Origin: Undibacterium cyanobacteriorum
GTDB lineage: Bacteria > Pseudomonadota > Gammaproteobacteria > Burkholderiales > Burkholderiaceae_D
Reading direction: 5' to 3'
Assembly: GCF_031326225.1 (NCBI RefSeq)
Contig: NZ_CP133720.1
Location: forward strand, 2,108,001-2,172,000
DNA: 64,000 bases
Notes under the pieces: generated by a model
Seen by the model: the letters and a program-made list of their open reading frames with translations, nothing else
Databases searched by the model: none
Told to the model about the DNA's origin: nothing
Part shown: positions 52,480-61,085 of the stretch, in pieces
Position numbering within the stretch: position 1 is the stretch's first letter
How the letters are laid out: every line of letters begins with the position of its first letter
Position numbers and translations under genes: made by a program

Positions 52480-52950
52480 ATGGCAATGAAAACTCCATTC
52501 ACGTTGCGCATTCGCCCGTCTTTTGCGCTCAGATTTCTGATCCTGGTGCAATTCGTTATTTTGATAGCGATTGCTTTCTATTTCTTTTACTTGAAACAGC
52601 ACATACTATCTCTTGTAGTCATTGCAATCCCAATAATATGCATTTGGCGTAACTTTTCAGTAGGTTACTTTGACCATCTAACTCAAGCTTTTCAGTTTCA
52701 ATTTTGTAGCGACGCAAAACTCATTCTCAGAGCAGTGGGCGCAGGAAATCAAATTGTATGGGAGCGGTCATGCGTTATTTCGTATGCTAGTCGTGTATAT
52801 GAGTATTTAGTCATTTTGATATTGAAGGATGATGGTGGGAAATGCATCTATCTTCCTCTGCTTTTTGATGCTCTCAGTAAAGAAGAGTTTAGATTACTCA
52901 AGAATCATATCTTTTATGCGGTGTCGAAGACTTCTTCGAATCTTGCATAA
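52480..52950 (+). CDS. YgfX-like small membrane protein
   Basis: This 156-residue protein has two closely spaced N-terminal membrane helices (FLILVQFVILIAIAFYFFYL and ILSLVVIAIPIICIW) and a soluble domain. The pattern LILKDDGGKCIYLPLLFDALSKEEFRLLKNHI closely resembles E. coli YgfX (RLRSDGGKRQHLWLAADSMDEAEWRDLRRIL). In E. coli YgfX pairs with SdhE (YgfY). In several betaproteobacteria a YgfX-like gene precedes rpoE, as here. The start may be the ATG at 52480 or at 52486. Function in this setting is unknown. Confidence 0.65.
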   Translation: MAMKTPFTLRIRPSFALRFLILVQFVILIAIAFYFFYLKQHILSLVVIAIPIICIWRNFSVGYFDHLTQAFQFQFCSDAKLILRAVGAGNQIVWERSCVISYASRVYEYLVILILKDDGGKCIYLPLLFDALSKEEFRLLKNHIFYAVSKTSSNLA

Positions 52951-52966
52951 TATCAACAGAAAAAAT

Positions 52967-52993
52967 GAACTTTCAAATTGGCGTTCAGTCATA
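52967..52993 (+). promoter_or_regulatory. Sigma-E-like promoter upstream of rpoE
   Basis: GAACTT (52967-52972) and GTCATA (52988-52993) are separated by 15 bases, close to the sigma-E consensus GGAACTT-N15/16-GTCTAA. It lies 54 bases upstream of the rpoE GTG, inside the gap after the ygfX-like gene, and would allow autoregulation. Confidence 0.5.
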
Positions 52994-53047
52994 GGTAAAA
53001 ATAGCTTAGCTTTAGATCATAAAAATAATGAAAATGGGTAAAGAAGC

Positions 53048-53650
53048 GTGACGACAGAGCGCGAGATTGATCAATTACTGGTTGAGCGCGTTCAACAGGG
53101 TGATAAGAGAGCATTTGAGCTTTTAGTTTCTAAATATCAAAGGAAACTATTTAGGCTCGTGTCTCGGCTCGTCCATGATCATGCTGAGGCTGAGGATGTC
53201 GTTCAGGAGGCCTTCATCAAGGCGTACCGTGCTTTAGCGAATTTTCGGGGTGATTCAGCTTTTTATACGTGGCTTTATCGAATCGGCATTAACACAGCTA
53301 AAAATTATTTAGTGACGCAAGGAAGGCGAGCTCCTACTTCGACCGATTCCGATGTGGATGAGGCTGAGAGTTTTAACGATGCCGAAGGACTGCGAGATAT
53401 CAACACTCCAGAGTCTCTAATGGCGAGTAAGCAAATCGCGAATACCGTGAATACGGTCATGTTGTCTTTGCCGGAGGAACTGAGAAATGCGATTACATTG
53501 CGCGAAATTGAAGGCTTGAGTTACGACGAAATTGCAGAAGTGATGGCGTGCCCAATTGGAACCGTGAGAAGTCGAATCTTTCGTGCACGGGAAGCAATTG
53601 CAGAGAAATTGAGACCTTTGATTGGAACGGCAATCGATCAGCGATGGTGA
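53048..53650 (+). CDS. rpoE: RNA polymerase sigma factor RpoE/AlgU
   Basis: This ECF sigma factor directs transcription under envelope stress. The 200-residue protein has region 2 (FELLVSKYQRKLFRLVSRLV, DVVQEAFIKAYRALANFRGDSAFYTWLYRIGINTAKN) and region 4 (LPEELRNAITLREIEGLSYDEIAEVMACPIGTVRSRIFRAREAI). The start is a GTG at 53048. The next genes rseA, rseB and mucD complete the standard sigma-E regulatory module. Confidence 0.96.
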   Translation: MTTEREIDQLLVERVQQGDKRAFELLVSKYQRKLFRLVSRLVHDHAEAEDVVQEAFIKAYRALANFRGDSAFYTWLYRIGINTAKNYLVTQGRRAPTSTDSDVDEAESFNDAEGLRDINTPESLMASKQIANTVNTVMLSLPEELRNAITLREIEGLSYDEIAEVMACPIGTVRSRIFRAREAIAEKLRPLIGTAIDQRW

Positions 53651-53739
53651 ATATCGTTTCAAGATCTGGAATTTCGAATTATTAGTGTGACATATAAAAC
53701 CTAAAACAAAAATTATTGAATTTTATCGGGGAAGTTAAA

Positions 53740-54471
53740 ATGGATACGTCGGATAAGTTGAAGCAGCAAGTGTCGCAAGCGGTTGATGGCGATCTTAGCG
53801 AGGAACAGCTGAGTCAACTAATTGCGCAACTACGAACCGCAGATCGAGAGGTGCTCGTCGATACTTGGAATGAATTCCATATGGTCGGCGATTTACTTCG
53901 GTCAGACGAGCTTTCTTCGCCACTAAGCACCAACTTCAGTGCGAAAGTCATGCAGTCTCTCGATTCAGAGCCGATCTTAGTGCGGCCGCCAGCCGGCACG
54001 TCAAATTATTCGCGCACGCAAGTTCCAACGCACGAGCTTCCCGCTGCGGCGAATGCGCCGCGCTATCTGGCCATCACCAGCATTGCCGCTGCTGTGATGG
54101 TTGCATTTGTCATGGCGCCACAAATCATCGCAAGTTTTAATCCTGCATCTATCAATTCGAATTCGATGGCGAAAAATGAATCGAGCGATTCTTTTTCGAA
54201 TAACGTTCGACTCGCATCAAATTCACGTCCTGACTCAACTCAATTGGAGGATGCCGCTCAGCGAAGCGATGCAAACAATGGGAATACATCAAAAAGTCAG
54301 ACTGCAAAAGAAACAGAGTTCGCCCAAAAATTGGAAAACCAGGTTGAGATGTTAAGAGATCCACGTCTCGACAGCTACTTGCAAGCACATCAGAAAGTAT
54401 CGCCAACCTTTGATAGTAGTGCTCGTCATATTCAACGTGCAAATGTTGTTCCTGAAACGAATGAAAAGTAA
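53740..54471 (+). CDS. rseA: Anti-sigma-E factor RseA
   Basis: RseA is a single-pass inner-membrane protein that holds RpoE until regulated proteolysis releases it. Residues 1-70 form the sigma-binding domain (MDTSDKLKQQVSQAVDGDLS...DTWNEFHMVGDLLRSDEL). A transmembrane helix spans about residues 109-130 (LAITSIAAAVMVAFVMAPQII). The Ser/Asn-rich periplasmic part ends with a helical region (LENQVEMLRDPRLDSYLQAHQ), the expected RseB contact region. I chose the ATG at 53740 with GGGGAAG upstream; a codon at 53716 lies inside the 5' leader. Confidence 0.9.
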   Translation: MDTSDKLKQQVSQAVDGDLSEEQLSQLIAQLRTADREVLVDTWNEFHMVGDLLRSDELSSPLSTNFSAKVMQSLDSEPILVRPPAGTSNYSRTQVPTHELPAAANAPRYLAITSIAAAVMVAFVMAPQIIASFNPASINSNSMAKNESSDSFSNNVRLASNSRPDSTQLEDAAQRSDANNGNTSKSQTAKETEFAQKLENQVEMLRDPRLDSYLQAHQKVSPTFDSSARHIQRANVVPETNEK

Positions 54472-54474
54472 AGG

Positions 54475-55488
54475 ATGAATATGCGTCATTTGTCGCAGTT
54501 TTTTTGTCTCCTACTTAGTCTCGCGCTGGCACATTTCAGTGTGCCTGTATCTGCGCAAGGCATTTCAGAAGAGGCAGAGATTTCGAAGATCCTTCAAGCC
54601 ACACAAACCGCAGCTAAACGACTCAATTATTCGGGAACATTTGTGTATCAACAAGGTAATCAGATTCGCACATCTCGAATTACCCATGCGTTTGATGCCG
54701 AAGGCGAGGCCGAAAAATTGGAGATCTTGGATGGAAAACCTCGTGAATATATTCGTCGTAACGGCGAAGTTAGTTGTTACTTACCCGACGCCAAATTGAT
54801 TCAGATTGAGAAGAATCTGACGCAGGAAGAATTCCCTGCATTGTTGAGTGAAAATGCCTCTCTTTTACCTCAATCATACTTTATTAAGAAAGCACAAATA
54901 AGTCGTGTAGCTGGCGCGGAATGTCAAGTTTTAAGCCTGCAGCCGAAGGATGGCTTGCGTTATGGCTTTAGACTGTGTGTTGAGAAAAATTCCAATTTAT
55001 TGCTCGGCATTCAGACTTTGAATGCGCGTCAAGAAGTGATTGAGCAAATCGCTTTTACCCAAATCAACATTGGAGAGATTGATAAGACACGTATCAAGCC
55101 GAGTTACGCCGGTACGAATTCTTGGAAAACTGAATATTTGACAGTAAAAGCTAACGTTAATTCAGGCTGGTCAGTGAAAACTTTGCCAGCGGGTTATAAA
55201 AAGACACTTGAAACTCGTCGATTCATACCTATGTCAGGCTCTGCGGCTGATGCAGATAACGGAGTGTCAAGATTGAATGAGGTCGTTCAGATGATGTTCT
55301 CCGATGGCTTGTCGACCTTTTCAGTCTTTATTGAACCGAACAGCGGAGATCGGACAGAGGGAAGTTTGCAGCAAGGAGCTATGACGATTACAGGTAAGCG
55401 TCATGGAGATTATTGGATTACCGTGGTTGGTGAGGTCCCAGCAGCCGCAATTAAGCAAGTCGTGAGTTCTATTCAATCGAAAAAATAG
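54475..55488 (+). CDS. rseB: Sigma-E regulatory protein RseB/MucB
   Basis: RseB is a periplasmic protein that protects RseA from cleavage and senses lipoprotein/LPS signals. The 337-residue protein has a signal peptide (FFCLLLSLALAHFSVPVSAQG). An LolA-like N-terminal domain follows (LNYSGTFVYQQGNQIRTSRI, LEILDGKPREYIRRNGEV), then the MucB_RseB C-terminal domain (SGWSVKTLPAGYKKTLE, VVQMMFSDGLSTFSVFIEP). The ATG at 54475 is 4 bases after the rseA stop. Confidence 0.93.
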   Translation: MNMRHLSQFFCLLLSLALAHFSVPVSAQGISEEAEISKILQATQTAAKRLNYSGTFVYQQGNQIRTSRITHAFDAEGEAEKLEILDGKPREYIRRNGEVSCYLPDAKLIQIEKNLTQEEFPALLSENASLLPQSYFIKKAQISRVAGAECQVLSLQPKDGLRYGFRLCVEKNSNLLLGIQTLNARQEVIEQIAFTQINIGEIDKTRIKPSYAGTNSWKTEYLTVKANVNSGWSVKTLPAGYKKTLETRRFIPMSGSAADADNGVSRLNEVVQMMFSDGLSTFSVFIEPNSGDRTEGSLQQGAMTITGKRHGDYWITVVGEVPAAAIKQVVSSIQSKK

Positions 55489-55511
55489 GGTAAAAATTTG
55501 ATGGTGATAAC

Positions 55512-57041
55512 ATGAAACATGTTCGATCTTTTCCAATTCAAAAACATCTTTCTATCTTAATTTCTTCTCTCTTAATTAGTGCCTCAGTCTTTGCGGGGAT
55601 CAGCTATTTCGGATCCTCCTACGATGCCAAAGCACAAGTTCCGTCGAGCTTGCAGAGCGAATCGGCGAACCAGGCACCTGTTCTTGTAACGGGACTTCCA
55701 GACTTTACTCAGTTGGTCGACAAAACTAGTCCTGCTGTGGTGAATATCCGAACGACCCAAAAAATTTCGCAAATGCAGTCCGATCCGTTTGCTGAAGACG
55801 ATCAGGCACAAGAGTTTTTGCGACGTTTTTTTGGCATACCAGCACCAACTCAACCTAATCCACGCAATCGGCGCCAAGCTCCGAAACAATTGGAGCAAGA
55901 AGTACCACGTGGCGTCGGCTCAGGTTTTATCGTCTCGCAAGACGGTTACGTGTTAACCAATACACATGTGGTTGATGGTGCGTCTGAGGTGTACGTCAAG
56001 CTCAATGACAAGCGTGAATTCAAAGCCAAAGTGATTGGTAGTGATCGCCGTACTGACGTTGCTGTATTGAAGATTGATGGGTCGAAGTTGCCAACGATTC
56101 GTATCGGCGACTCGGACAAGATTCGCGCAGGTGAATGGGTGATTGCGATTGGGTCACCGTTTGACCTCGATAATACAGTGACTGCGGGGATCATTTCTTC
56201 CAAAGCGCGCGACACCGGAGACTTCTTACCTTTGATCCAGACCGATGTGGCGGTGAATCCAGGTAATTCAGGTGGACCATTGATCAATATGCGTGGTGAG
56301 GTCATTGGTATCAACTCGCAAATTTATAGTCGTTCTGGTGGCTACATGGGTATCTCGTTTGCAATACCAATCGATGAAGCCATGCGTGTGGTTGATCAGC
56401 TCAAAACTACCGGTACCGTCTCACGTGGCCGTCTTGGAGTGGAAGTGGGCGATCTCAGTAAGGAAGTGGCTGAGTCTTTAGGATTGCCGAAACCACAGGG
56501 CGCTTTGATTGCGCGAGTTGAGGCCGGTGGTCCAGCCGACAAAGCTGGTCTACAGGACGGAGACGTCATCTTGAAATTCAACGGGGCAGCGGTTGAGAAA
56601 CGCTCTGATTTACCCCGCATTGTGGGTGGTACTAAGCCTGGTACTAAGGCGACCATAACCATCTGGCGAAAGGGAGCTCAAAAAGAAATGACAGTCGTCG
56701 TTGGACAAGCGGAGCCGGATAATGCGGCTGCTAAGGCTGATAAGAAATCCAAGAAGGATTCGACTTCAAACGTCATTGGGGTGACCGTTTCTGATCTCAC
56801 AGAGGCGCAAAAACGTGCTGTTCCAAATGCCTCCGGTGTCGTCATTGAAAGTGTCGAGGGCGCTGCTGCTTTGAGTGGTTTGCGACCAGGTGATGTGATC
56901 TTGATGATGAATAATGTCGATGTGAAGGATGCAAAACAGTTCGAATTGTTGGCCTCTAAGCTCGATTCTAAGAAACCTGTTGTGCTGTTAGTTCGATCTG
57001 GTCAATCATCGCAGTTCGTTGTGATTAGACCGGTGCAGTAA
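55512..57041 (+). CDS. mucD: DegP/MucD-type periplasmic serine protease
   Basis: This HtrA protease degrades or refolds damaged envelope proteins. The 509-residue protein has a signal anchor/peptide (LSILISSLLISASVFAGISYFG), catalytic His152 in LTNTHVVDG, Asp182 in RRTDVAVLKID and Ser253 in NPGNSGGPL. Two PDZ domains follow (GRLGVEVGDLSKEVAESLGL and NVIGVTVSDLTEAQKR). It closes the rpoE-rseA-rseB-mucD cluster and is followed by a terminator at 57075. Confidence 0.95.
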   Translation: MKHVRSFPIQKHLSILISSLLISASVFAGISYFGSSYDAKAQVPSSLQSESANQAPVLVTGLPDFTQLVDKTSPAVVNIRTTQKISQMQSDPFAEDDQAQEFLRRFFGIPAPTQPNPRNRRQAPKQLEQEVPRGVGSGFIVSQDGYVLTNTHVVDGASEVYVKLNDKREFKAKVIGSDRRTDVAVLKIDGSKLPTIRIGDSDKIRAGEWVIAIGSPFDLDNTVTAGIISSKARDTGDFLPLIQTDVAVNPGNSGGPLINMRGEVIGINSQIYSRSGGYMGISFAIPIDEAMRVVDQLKTTGTVSRGRLGVEVGDLSKEVAESLGLPKPQGALIARVEAGGPADKAGLQDGDVILKFNGAAVEKRSDLPRIVGGTKPGTKATITIWRKGAQKEMTVVVGQAEPDNAAAKADKKSKKDSTSNVIGVTVSDLTEAQKRAVPNASGVVIESVEGAAALSGLRPGDVILMMNNVDVKDAKQFELLASKLDSKKPVVLLVRSGQSSQFVVIRPVQ

Positions 57042-57074
57042 ATGTCGTAAGTTAAGACTATTAAGCCAACTCGA

Positions 57075-57106
57075 AAGCGCGATGTGTCAAAGCATCGCGC
57101 TTTTTT
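57075..57106 (+). terminator. Terminator after mucD
   Basis: AAGCGCGATG/CATCGCGCTT stem with an 8-nt loop is followed by TTTT, 34 bases past the mucD stop codon. Confidence 0.88.
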
Positions 57107-57268
57107 ATAGGCTCTTCAGGTAGATGCCGACGGATCTTGAAGAGGAACTGCAACCTAGAACTACAAATATAGTGATCGTAACCACCCGATAGGCTAGCTC
57201 TCGAAAATCTGGGATAATCCTAGGATTCGAATGATTTACAAACCTTACGAAATTCTCGATTTTTTTCA

Positions 57269-57532
57269 ATGTTGCGATTCACTCTCTATTCACGTAGTTA
57301 TTGTCACTTGTGCCATGACATGTTGGAGCAGCTTCGTGCGGAGTTGAGTGGCGCAGAACATAATATCGAAATGATCGATATCGATCTCGATGGGAATGAA
57401 GAATTACTCGAACAATATGATGAGCTTGTGCCGGTGCTTTGTGCTATCGATGCGCATGGACAAGCTCATCAGTTATGTCACTATTTTCTCGATTGTGACA
57501 AGCTTACTGCCTATCGATTGTCCCAATCATGA
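57269..57532 (+). CDS. Glutaredoxin-family (DUF836) thiol protein
   Basis: This 87-residue thioredoxin-fold protein has the redox motif CHLC (residues 12-15 in YSRSYCHLCHDM). The segment IDIDLDGNEELLEQYDELVPVL contains the family's cis-Pro region. It likely handles disulfides in the cytoplasm; partners are unknown. The stop overlaps the rnhB start by four bases (ATGA), so the two are coupled. In many Burkholderiales this gene follows mucD and precedes lepA; lepA is absent here. Confidence 0.85.
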   Translation: MLRFTLYSRSYCHLCHDMLEQLRAELSGAEHNIEMIDIDLDGNEELLEQYDELVPVLCAIDAHGQAHQLCHYFLDCDKLTAYRLSQS

Positions 57533-58161
57533 CCAGCAAAAAAATAAACAGCCCAGCGCCACAAAGTTTGTCTCTTTTTGACTATGACGATGAGTTGATT
57601 TGCGGTGTTGATGAAGCCGGGCGAGGACCTCTAGCTGGTCCAGTTACGGCAGCAGCTGTGATTTTGGACCCCAATAATCCGATTGATGGATTGCGCGATT
57701 CGAAGAAGCTCAGCGAGGCACAGCGTGATGCCTTAGCCATCGAGATCAAAGAAAAAGCCTTAGCTTGGTCGATTGCCGAGTGCTCGGAGCAAGAGATAGA
57801 TGAGCTCAATATTTTGCAAGCGACGATGCTGGCGATGCGTCGTGCAGTCGAAGGACTCAAAATACAACCAAGTCTCGCTTTGATTGACGGCAATCGTTGT
57901 CCAGTGATGCCTGTTCGATCGGAGGCTATTGTTAAGGGTGACGACAAAGTTCCGGCGATTTCGGCCGCGTCGATCTTAGCGAAAACTGCACGAGACCATC
58001 TCCTAGCGCGGCTGCATGAACAGTATCCTCAGTACGCATTGGACCAACACAAAGGCTACCCGACCGCTTTGCACTTAGAGCGATTGCGAGCATTCGGTGT
58101 CTCGCCGATCCACAGAAAATCATATGCACCAGTGAAGGCGCTCCTGAAAGACAAGGTATGA
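57529..58161 (+). CDS. rnhB: Ribonuclease HII
   Basis: RNase HII cuts RNA in RNA-DNA hybrids, including single ribonucleotides. The 210-residue protein has ICGVDEAGRGPLAGPV (first two acidic ligands), GLRDSKKLSEAQRDAL, a LALIDGNRC segment and the later Asp in VKGDDKVPAISAASILAK. The ATG at 57529 overlaps the glutaredoxin stop. Its own stop overlaps the trmH-like start by four bases. The preceding neighbour is unusual, because rnhB normally follows lpxB. Confidence 0.95.
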   Translation: MTSKKINSPAPQSLSLFDYDDELICGVDEAGRGPLAGPVTAAAVILDPNNPIDGLRDSKKLSEAQRDALAIEIKEKALAWSIAECSEQEIDELNILQATMLAMRRAVEGLKIQPSLALIDGNRCPVMPVRSEAIVKGDDKVPAISAASILAKTARDHLLARLHEQYPQYALDQHKGYPTALHLERLRAFGVSPIHRKSYAPVKALLKDKV

Positions 58162-58943
58162 AACAAATTAGCTCGCGTGAAAACGCGCTCTACAAAGAAC
58201 TTAAACAATTGGCCAGCAGCGCCAGTGCGCGCAGAAAGAGTGGCTTGTCTTTGTTGGATGGCACACATTTGTGCACCGCTTACTTACAGCACCGTGGTGT
58301 GCCGCAACAATGTGTGCTCGCAGAATCGAGTTTGCACAATCAAGAAGTTCATACTATCGTTAGCAGGCTTGAGGAGCAGCACGCGAATGTCATTGTTTTG
58401 ACTGATGCCTTATACAACGCGATTAGCCAAGTTGAAAACGGCGTTGGTCTTTGTTTCGTCGTGCCGATACCTTGCTTGCAAGCTCCCGACGTGCTTAATG
58501 CTGATGCGGTGTTGCTGGATGGCCTTCAAGACCCTGGCAATCTTGGTTCCATACTGCGCAGTGCCGCAGCGGCGGGGATCAAGCAAGTTTTTTGCAGTGA
58601 AGGCAGTGCAGCCGCATGGTCGCCTAAAGTGTTGCGTGCTGGTATGGGAGCACATTTCGTGATCGATATTTTTGAAGGTGTAGATCTCAAAAGCTTGATT
58701 GCGAGCGCGAAGGTTCGAGTGCTTGCTACGAGCTCCCACACAGAGACGACGATCTATCACGCGGATCTAAAGCATCCGATCGCTTGGCTTTTCGGCCACG
58801 AAGGACAGGGCGTGTCTCCTGAATTGATGGAATTGGCAACAACCACTGTCACCATTCCCCAGCAACCCCAGATCGAATCTCTCAACGTGGCGGCAAGTGC
58901 CGCGATTTGTTTTTTCGAACAGGTTCGGCAAAAACTTCTTTGA
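58158..58943 (+). CDS. TrmH/SpoU-family RNA methyltransferase
   Basis: This 261-residue 2'-O-methyltransferase of RNA has a knotted SPOUT domain. Motif 1 is LDGLQDPGNLGSILRSAAAAG, motif 2 is AWLFGHEGQGVSPELM and motif 3 is TIPQQPQIESLNVAASAAICFFE. An N-terminal RNA substrate-binding domain (KSGLSLLDGTHLCTAYL) precedes it. The target RNA is unknown. It is translationally coupled to rnhB. Confidence 0.9.
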   Translation: MKQISSRENALYKELKQLASSASARRKSGLSLLDGTHLCTAYLQHRGVPQQCVLAESSLHNQEVHTIVSRLEEQHANVIVLTDALYNAISQVENGVGLCFVVPIPCLQAPDVLNADAVLLDGLQDPGNLGSILRSAAAAGIKQVFCSEGSAAAWSPKVLRAGMGAHFVIDIFEGVDLKSLIASAKVRVLATSSHTETTIYHADLKHPIAWLFGHEGQGVSPELMELATTTVTIPQQPQIESLNVAASAAICFFEQVRQKLL

Positions 58944-59131
58944 AATCTCGAGTTCTTCGACCTACTATTTTCTTCATGGAAAAAGCTTTTGCATGATGTT
59001 GAGCGAATTTGGTGTTTGGAGTTGAGTGTTCATTCGGATTGTGTTTAATTGTCTGCAAAATTTTAATGAAAGTATCACTCTGCTATCATTTTTCGAGCAC
59101 AATCGAGATACAATTCAAGCTTGTTGTAAAA

Positions 59132-59156
59132 AATACACTTTGTAAGATTGTGTATT
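59132..59156. repeat. Inverted repeat upstream of the serralysin-like gene
   Basis: AATACAC (59132-59138) and GTGTATT (59150-59156) form a perfect 7-bp inverted repeat with an 11-bp spacer, 42 bases before the start codon; it is a possible regulator site. Confidence 0.35.
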
Positions 59157-59197
59157 AAATATATTCCTAAAATAGTTCATAGAGGCAGTGATTTCAA

Positions 59198-60925
59198 ATG
59201 GCTAGTTCGACGATTCCTTATCAACCGAAAACGGTTATCGCTTATCCTTACACAGGAGATTATCGCATCGACGTGATGCTGTACGACTTGAGCAAACGTT
59301 GGAGCAAGCCCGGTGAGGCTGTAACCCTGACGTACAGTTTCACTTTCTTAGGGTTTGATAAACCTGCGCCAGGTGATCCGAATGGATATTCGCAATTCAC
59401 AGAGCAGCAAAGAATCGCGACGCGCGAAATATTGAAGACAATTTCATCCCAGGTTGGTATTACATTTGTCGAAAAGGATGAAGCAAAAGGTGAAACCGGC
59501 GTTATTCGTTTTGGAAATAGCTACCAAAAAGATAGCTTGGGTGAAACTCAGGTCCAAATTCCAGTTTTCGCGTCTGTCTATTTGAACGGTTACGATGTTG
59601 GAGGCCTTACCGACTTCGTTCCTGGAGAACAAAACTACGCGACGCTTATTCATGAAATTGGACATGCACTTGGGCTCAAACATCCAGGCGACTACAATGG
59701 ATTCTCCGGATCGTCCAACCAGAAAGGGAATTATCTTGCGAGCAGTGAAGATACAACTCTGGTTTCGATTATGTCTTATATCTCTGGTCCTCAAAAACAA
59801 GAGCGCGACTACTTTGGAAAATTTGACGTTCTAGCACTGCGGTATTTGTACGGTAAAGTTGAGTACAAGCTCGGTGATGACACCTACGTGTATTCTGATA
59901 GTGACGGCGCAGTTTTGAAGCTGATCGTTGACGATGGTGGTGTTGATACCATTAACGTTTCGAATGTCACAACTGGTGCAAAACTCGATTTGACGCCAGG
60001 TGCTAACTCTTCTTTTGGTATGCTGCCAACAAAGGTTTTGGCGAAAGATAATTTGTCAGTCGCGTTTGATGCAAAGATAGAGAATGTAATTGGTACAGCA
60101 TTTAATGACAGTGTCGTTCTCAACAACGAGCCCAATCAGATTGATGGTGGAGCCGGTGTCGATACGGTCAAACTCGCAGGGTCACGCCTTCAAGTGCAAA
60201 TGAGTAAATCTGTCGACGCGAATGGTAAGACCGTTCTTTCGATTGCCGATCAAGTCTTGAAAACGAACGTCGACAAATTGACTGGTGTTGAGACGATTCA
60301 ATTCAACGACATGATTGTTGATACGACCGCAGCAGAAATCGCTCGTACCTTACCAGCCGCGACAGTACAGAAAATCGTAGAACTCTATATCGCTTACTTT
60401 AATCGCGTTCCCGATGGCGGCGGCATGGCATATTGGATGACGCAATATAAAAACGGTGCAACGATTGAGAAGATTGGTGAATCGTTTTACTTTATCGCAG
60501 TCAGTTCTATGTTCAGTGCATTGACGGGTTATTCTTCATCAATGACGAATGAGACTTTCGTGCGAACTATCTACAAAAACGTTCTTGGTCGCAATGAAGT
60601 AGATCAGGAAGGTTTAAATTATTGGACTAATGCTTTGAGTCTGCCAGCAGGTACTAAGGGCGCCGAAACACGTGGAACTTTGATCGACACAATACTTAAC
60701 GCGGCGCATAGTTTCAAAGGCAAAGCGGATTATGGATTTGTGGCTGATCTACTCGATAATAAGTTCACTGTTGGAAAATTCTTCGCATTAGATCAAGGCC
60801 TCAGCTATTTGACGCCAGAAGAAACATACACGAAAGCGGTATTGATTTCTGAGGCGGTCACCCCGACAGATACTCAAGCTGCATTGAAATTGATCGGTAT
60901 AAGCGATATGGATTTCGCACTGTAG
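59198..60925 (+). CDS. Serralysin-like M10 metalloprotease with DUF4214 domain
   Basis: This 575-residue protein is probably secreted by type I secretion, since it has no N-terminal signal peptide. The metzincin zinc motif HEIGHALGLKH gives ligands His152, His156 and His162 and catalytic Glu153. The Met-turn is VSIMSYISG (Met192). The middle region is beta-rich, with one degenerate RTX-like IDGGAGVDTVKL. The C-terminal part, from about residue 390, is a DUF4214 domain (VQKIVELYIAYFNRVPDGGGMAYWM, repeated as VLGRNEVDQEGLNYW). DUF4214 is common in secreted betaproteobacterial proteins. No type I secretion genes are in the window. Confidence 0.88.
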   Translation: MASSTIPYQPKTVIAYPYTGDYRIDVMLYDLSKRWSKPGEAVTLTYSFTFLGFDKPAPGDPNGYSQFTEQQRIATREILKTISSQVGITFVEKDEAKGETGVIRFGNSYQKDSLGETQVQIPVFASVYLNGYDVGGLTDFVPGEQNYATLIHEIGHALGLKHPGDYNGFSGSSNQKGNYLASSEDTTLVSIMSYISGPQKQERDYFGKFDVLALRYLYGKVEYKLGDDTYVYSDSDGAVLKLIVDDGGVDTINVSNVTTGAKLDLTPGANSSFGMLPTKVLAKDNLSVAFDAKIENVIGTAFNDSVVLNNEPNQIDGGAGVDTVKLAGSRLQVQMSKSVDANGKTVLSIADQVLKTNVDKLTGVETIQFNDMIVDTTAAEIARTLPAATVQKIVELYIAYFNRVPDGGGMAYWMTQYKNGATIEKIGESFYFIAVSSMFSALTGYSSSMTNETFVRTIYKNVLGRNEVDQEGLNYWTNALSLPAGTKGAETRGTLIDTILNAAHSFKGKADYGFVADLLDNKFTVGKFFALDQGLSYLTPEETYTKAVLISEAVTPTDTQAALKLIGISDMDFAL

Positions 60926-60976
60926 GGTTTTAGCTTCTGGTTTGAGTGTGAATTGCGAACCTCAAAAGCCAAACAA

Positions 60977-61017
60977 TAAAAAGCCCAATTAGTCTATAAA
61001 ACTGATTGGGCTTTTTA
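60977..61017. terminator. Bidirectional terminator between the serralysin-like gene and ppsR
   Basis: A long AAAAAGCCCAATTAGT / ACTGATTGGGCTTTTT stem (one G-T pair) with an AT-rich loop lies between the converging genes, with T residues on either strand. Confidence 0.85.
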
Positions 61018-61085
61018 ATTTCTTCCTCGCGTTCGTCAGCGTCGGCCGATTGCTTGTAAGACAAAGAATCGGAATTGCGCGAGAA

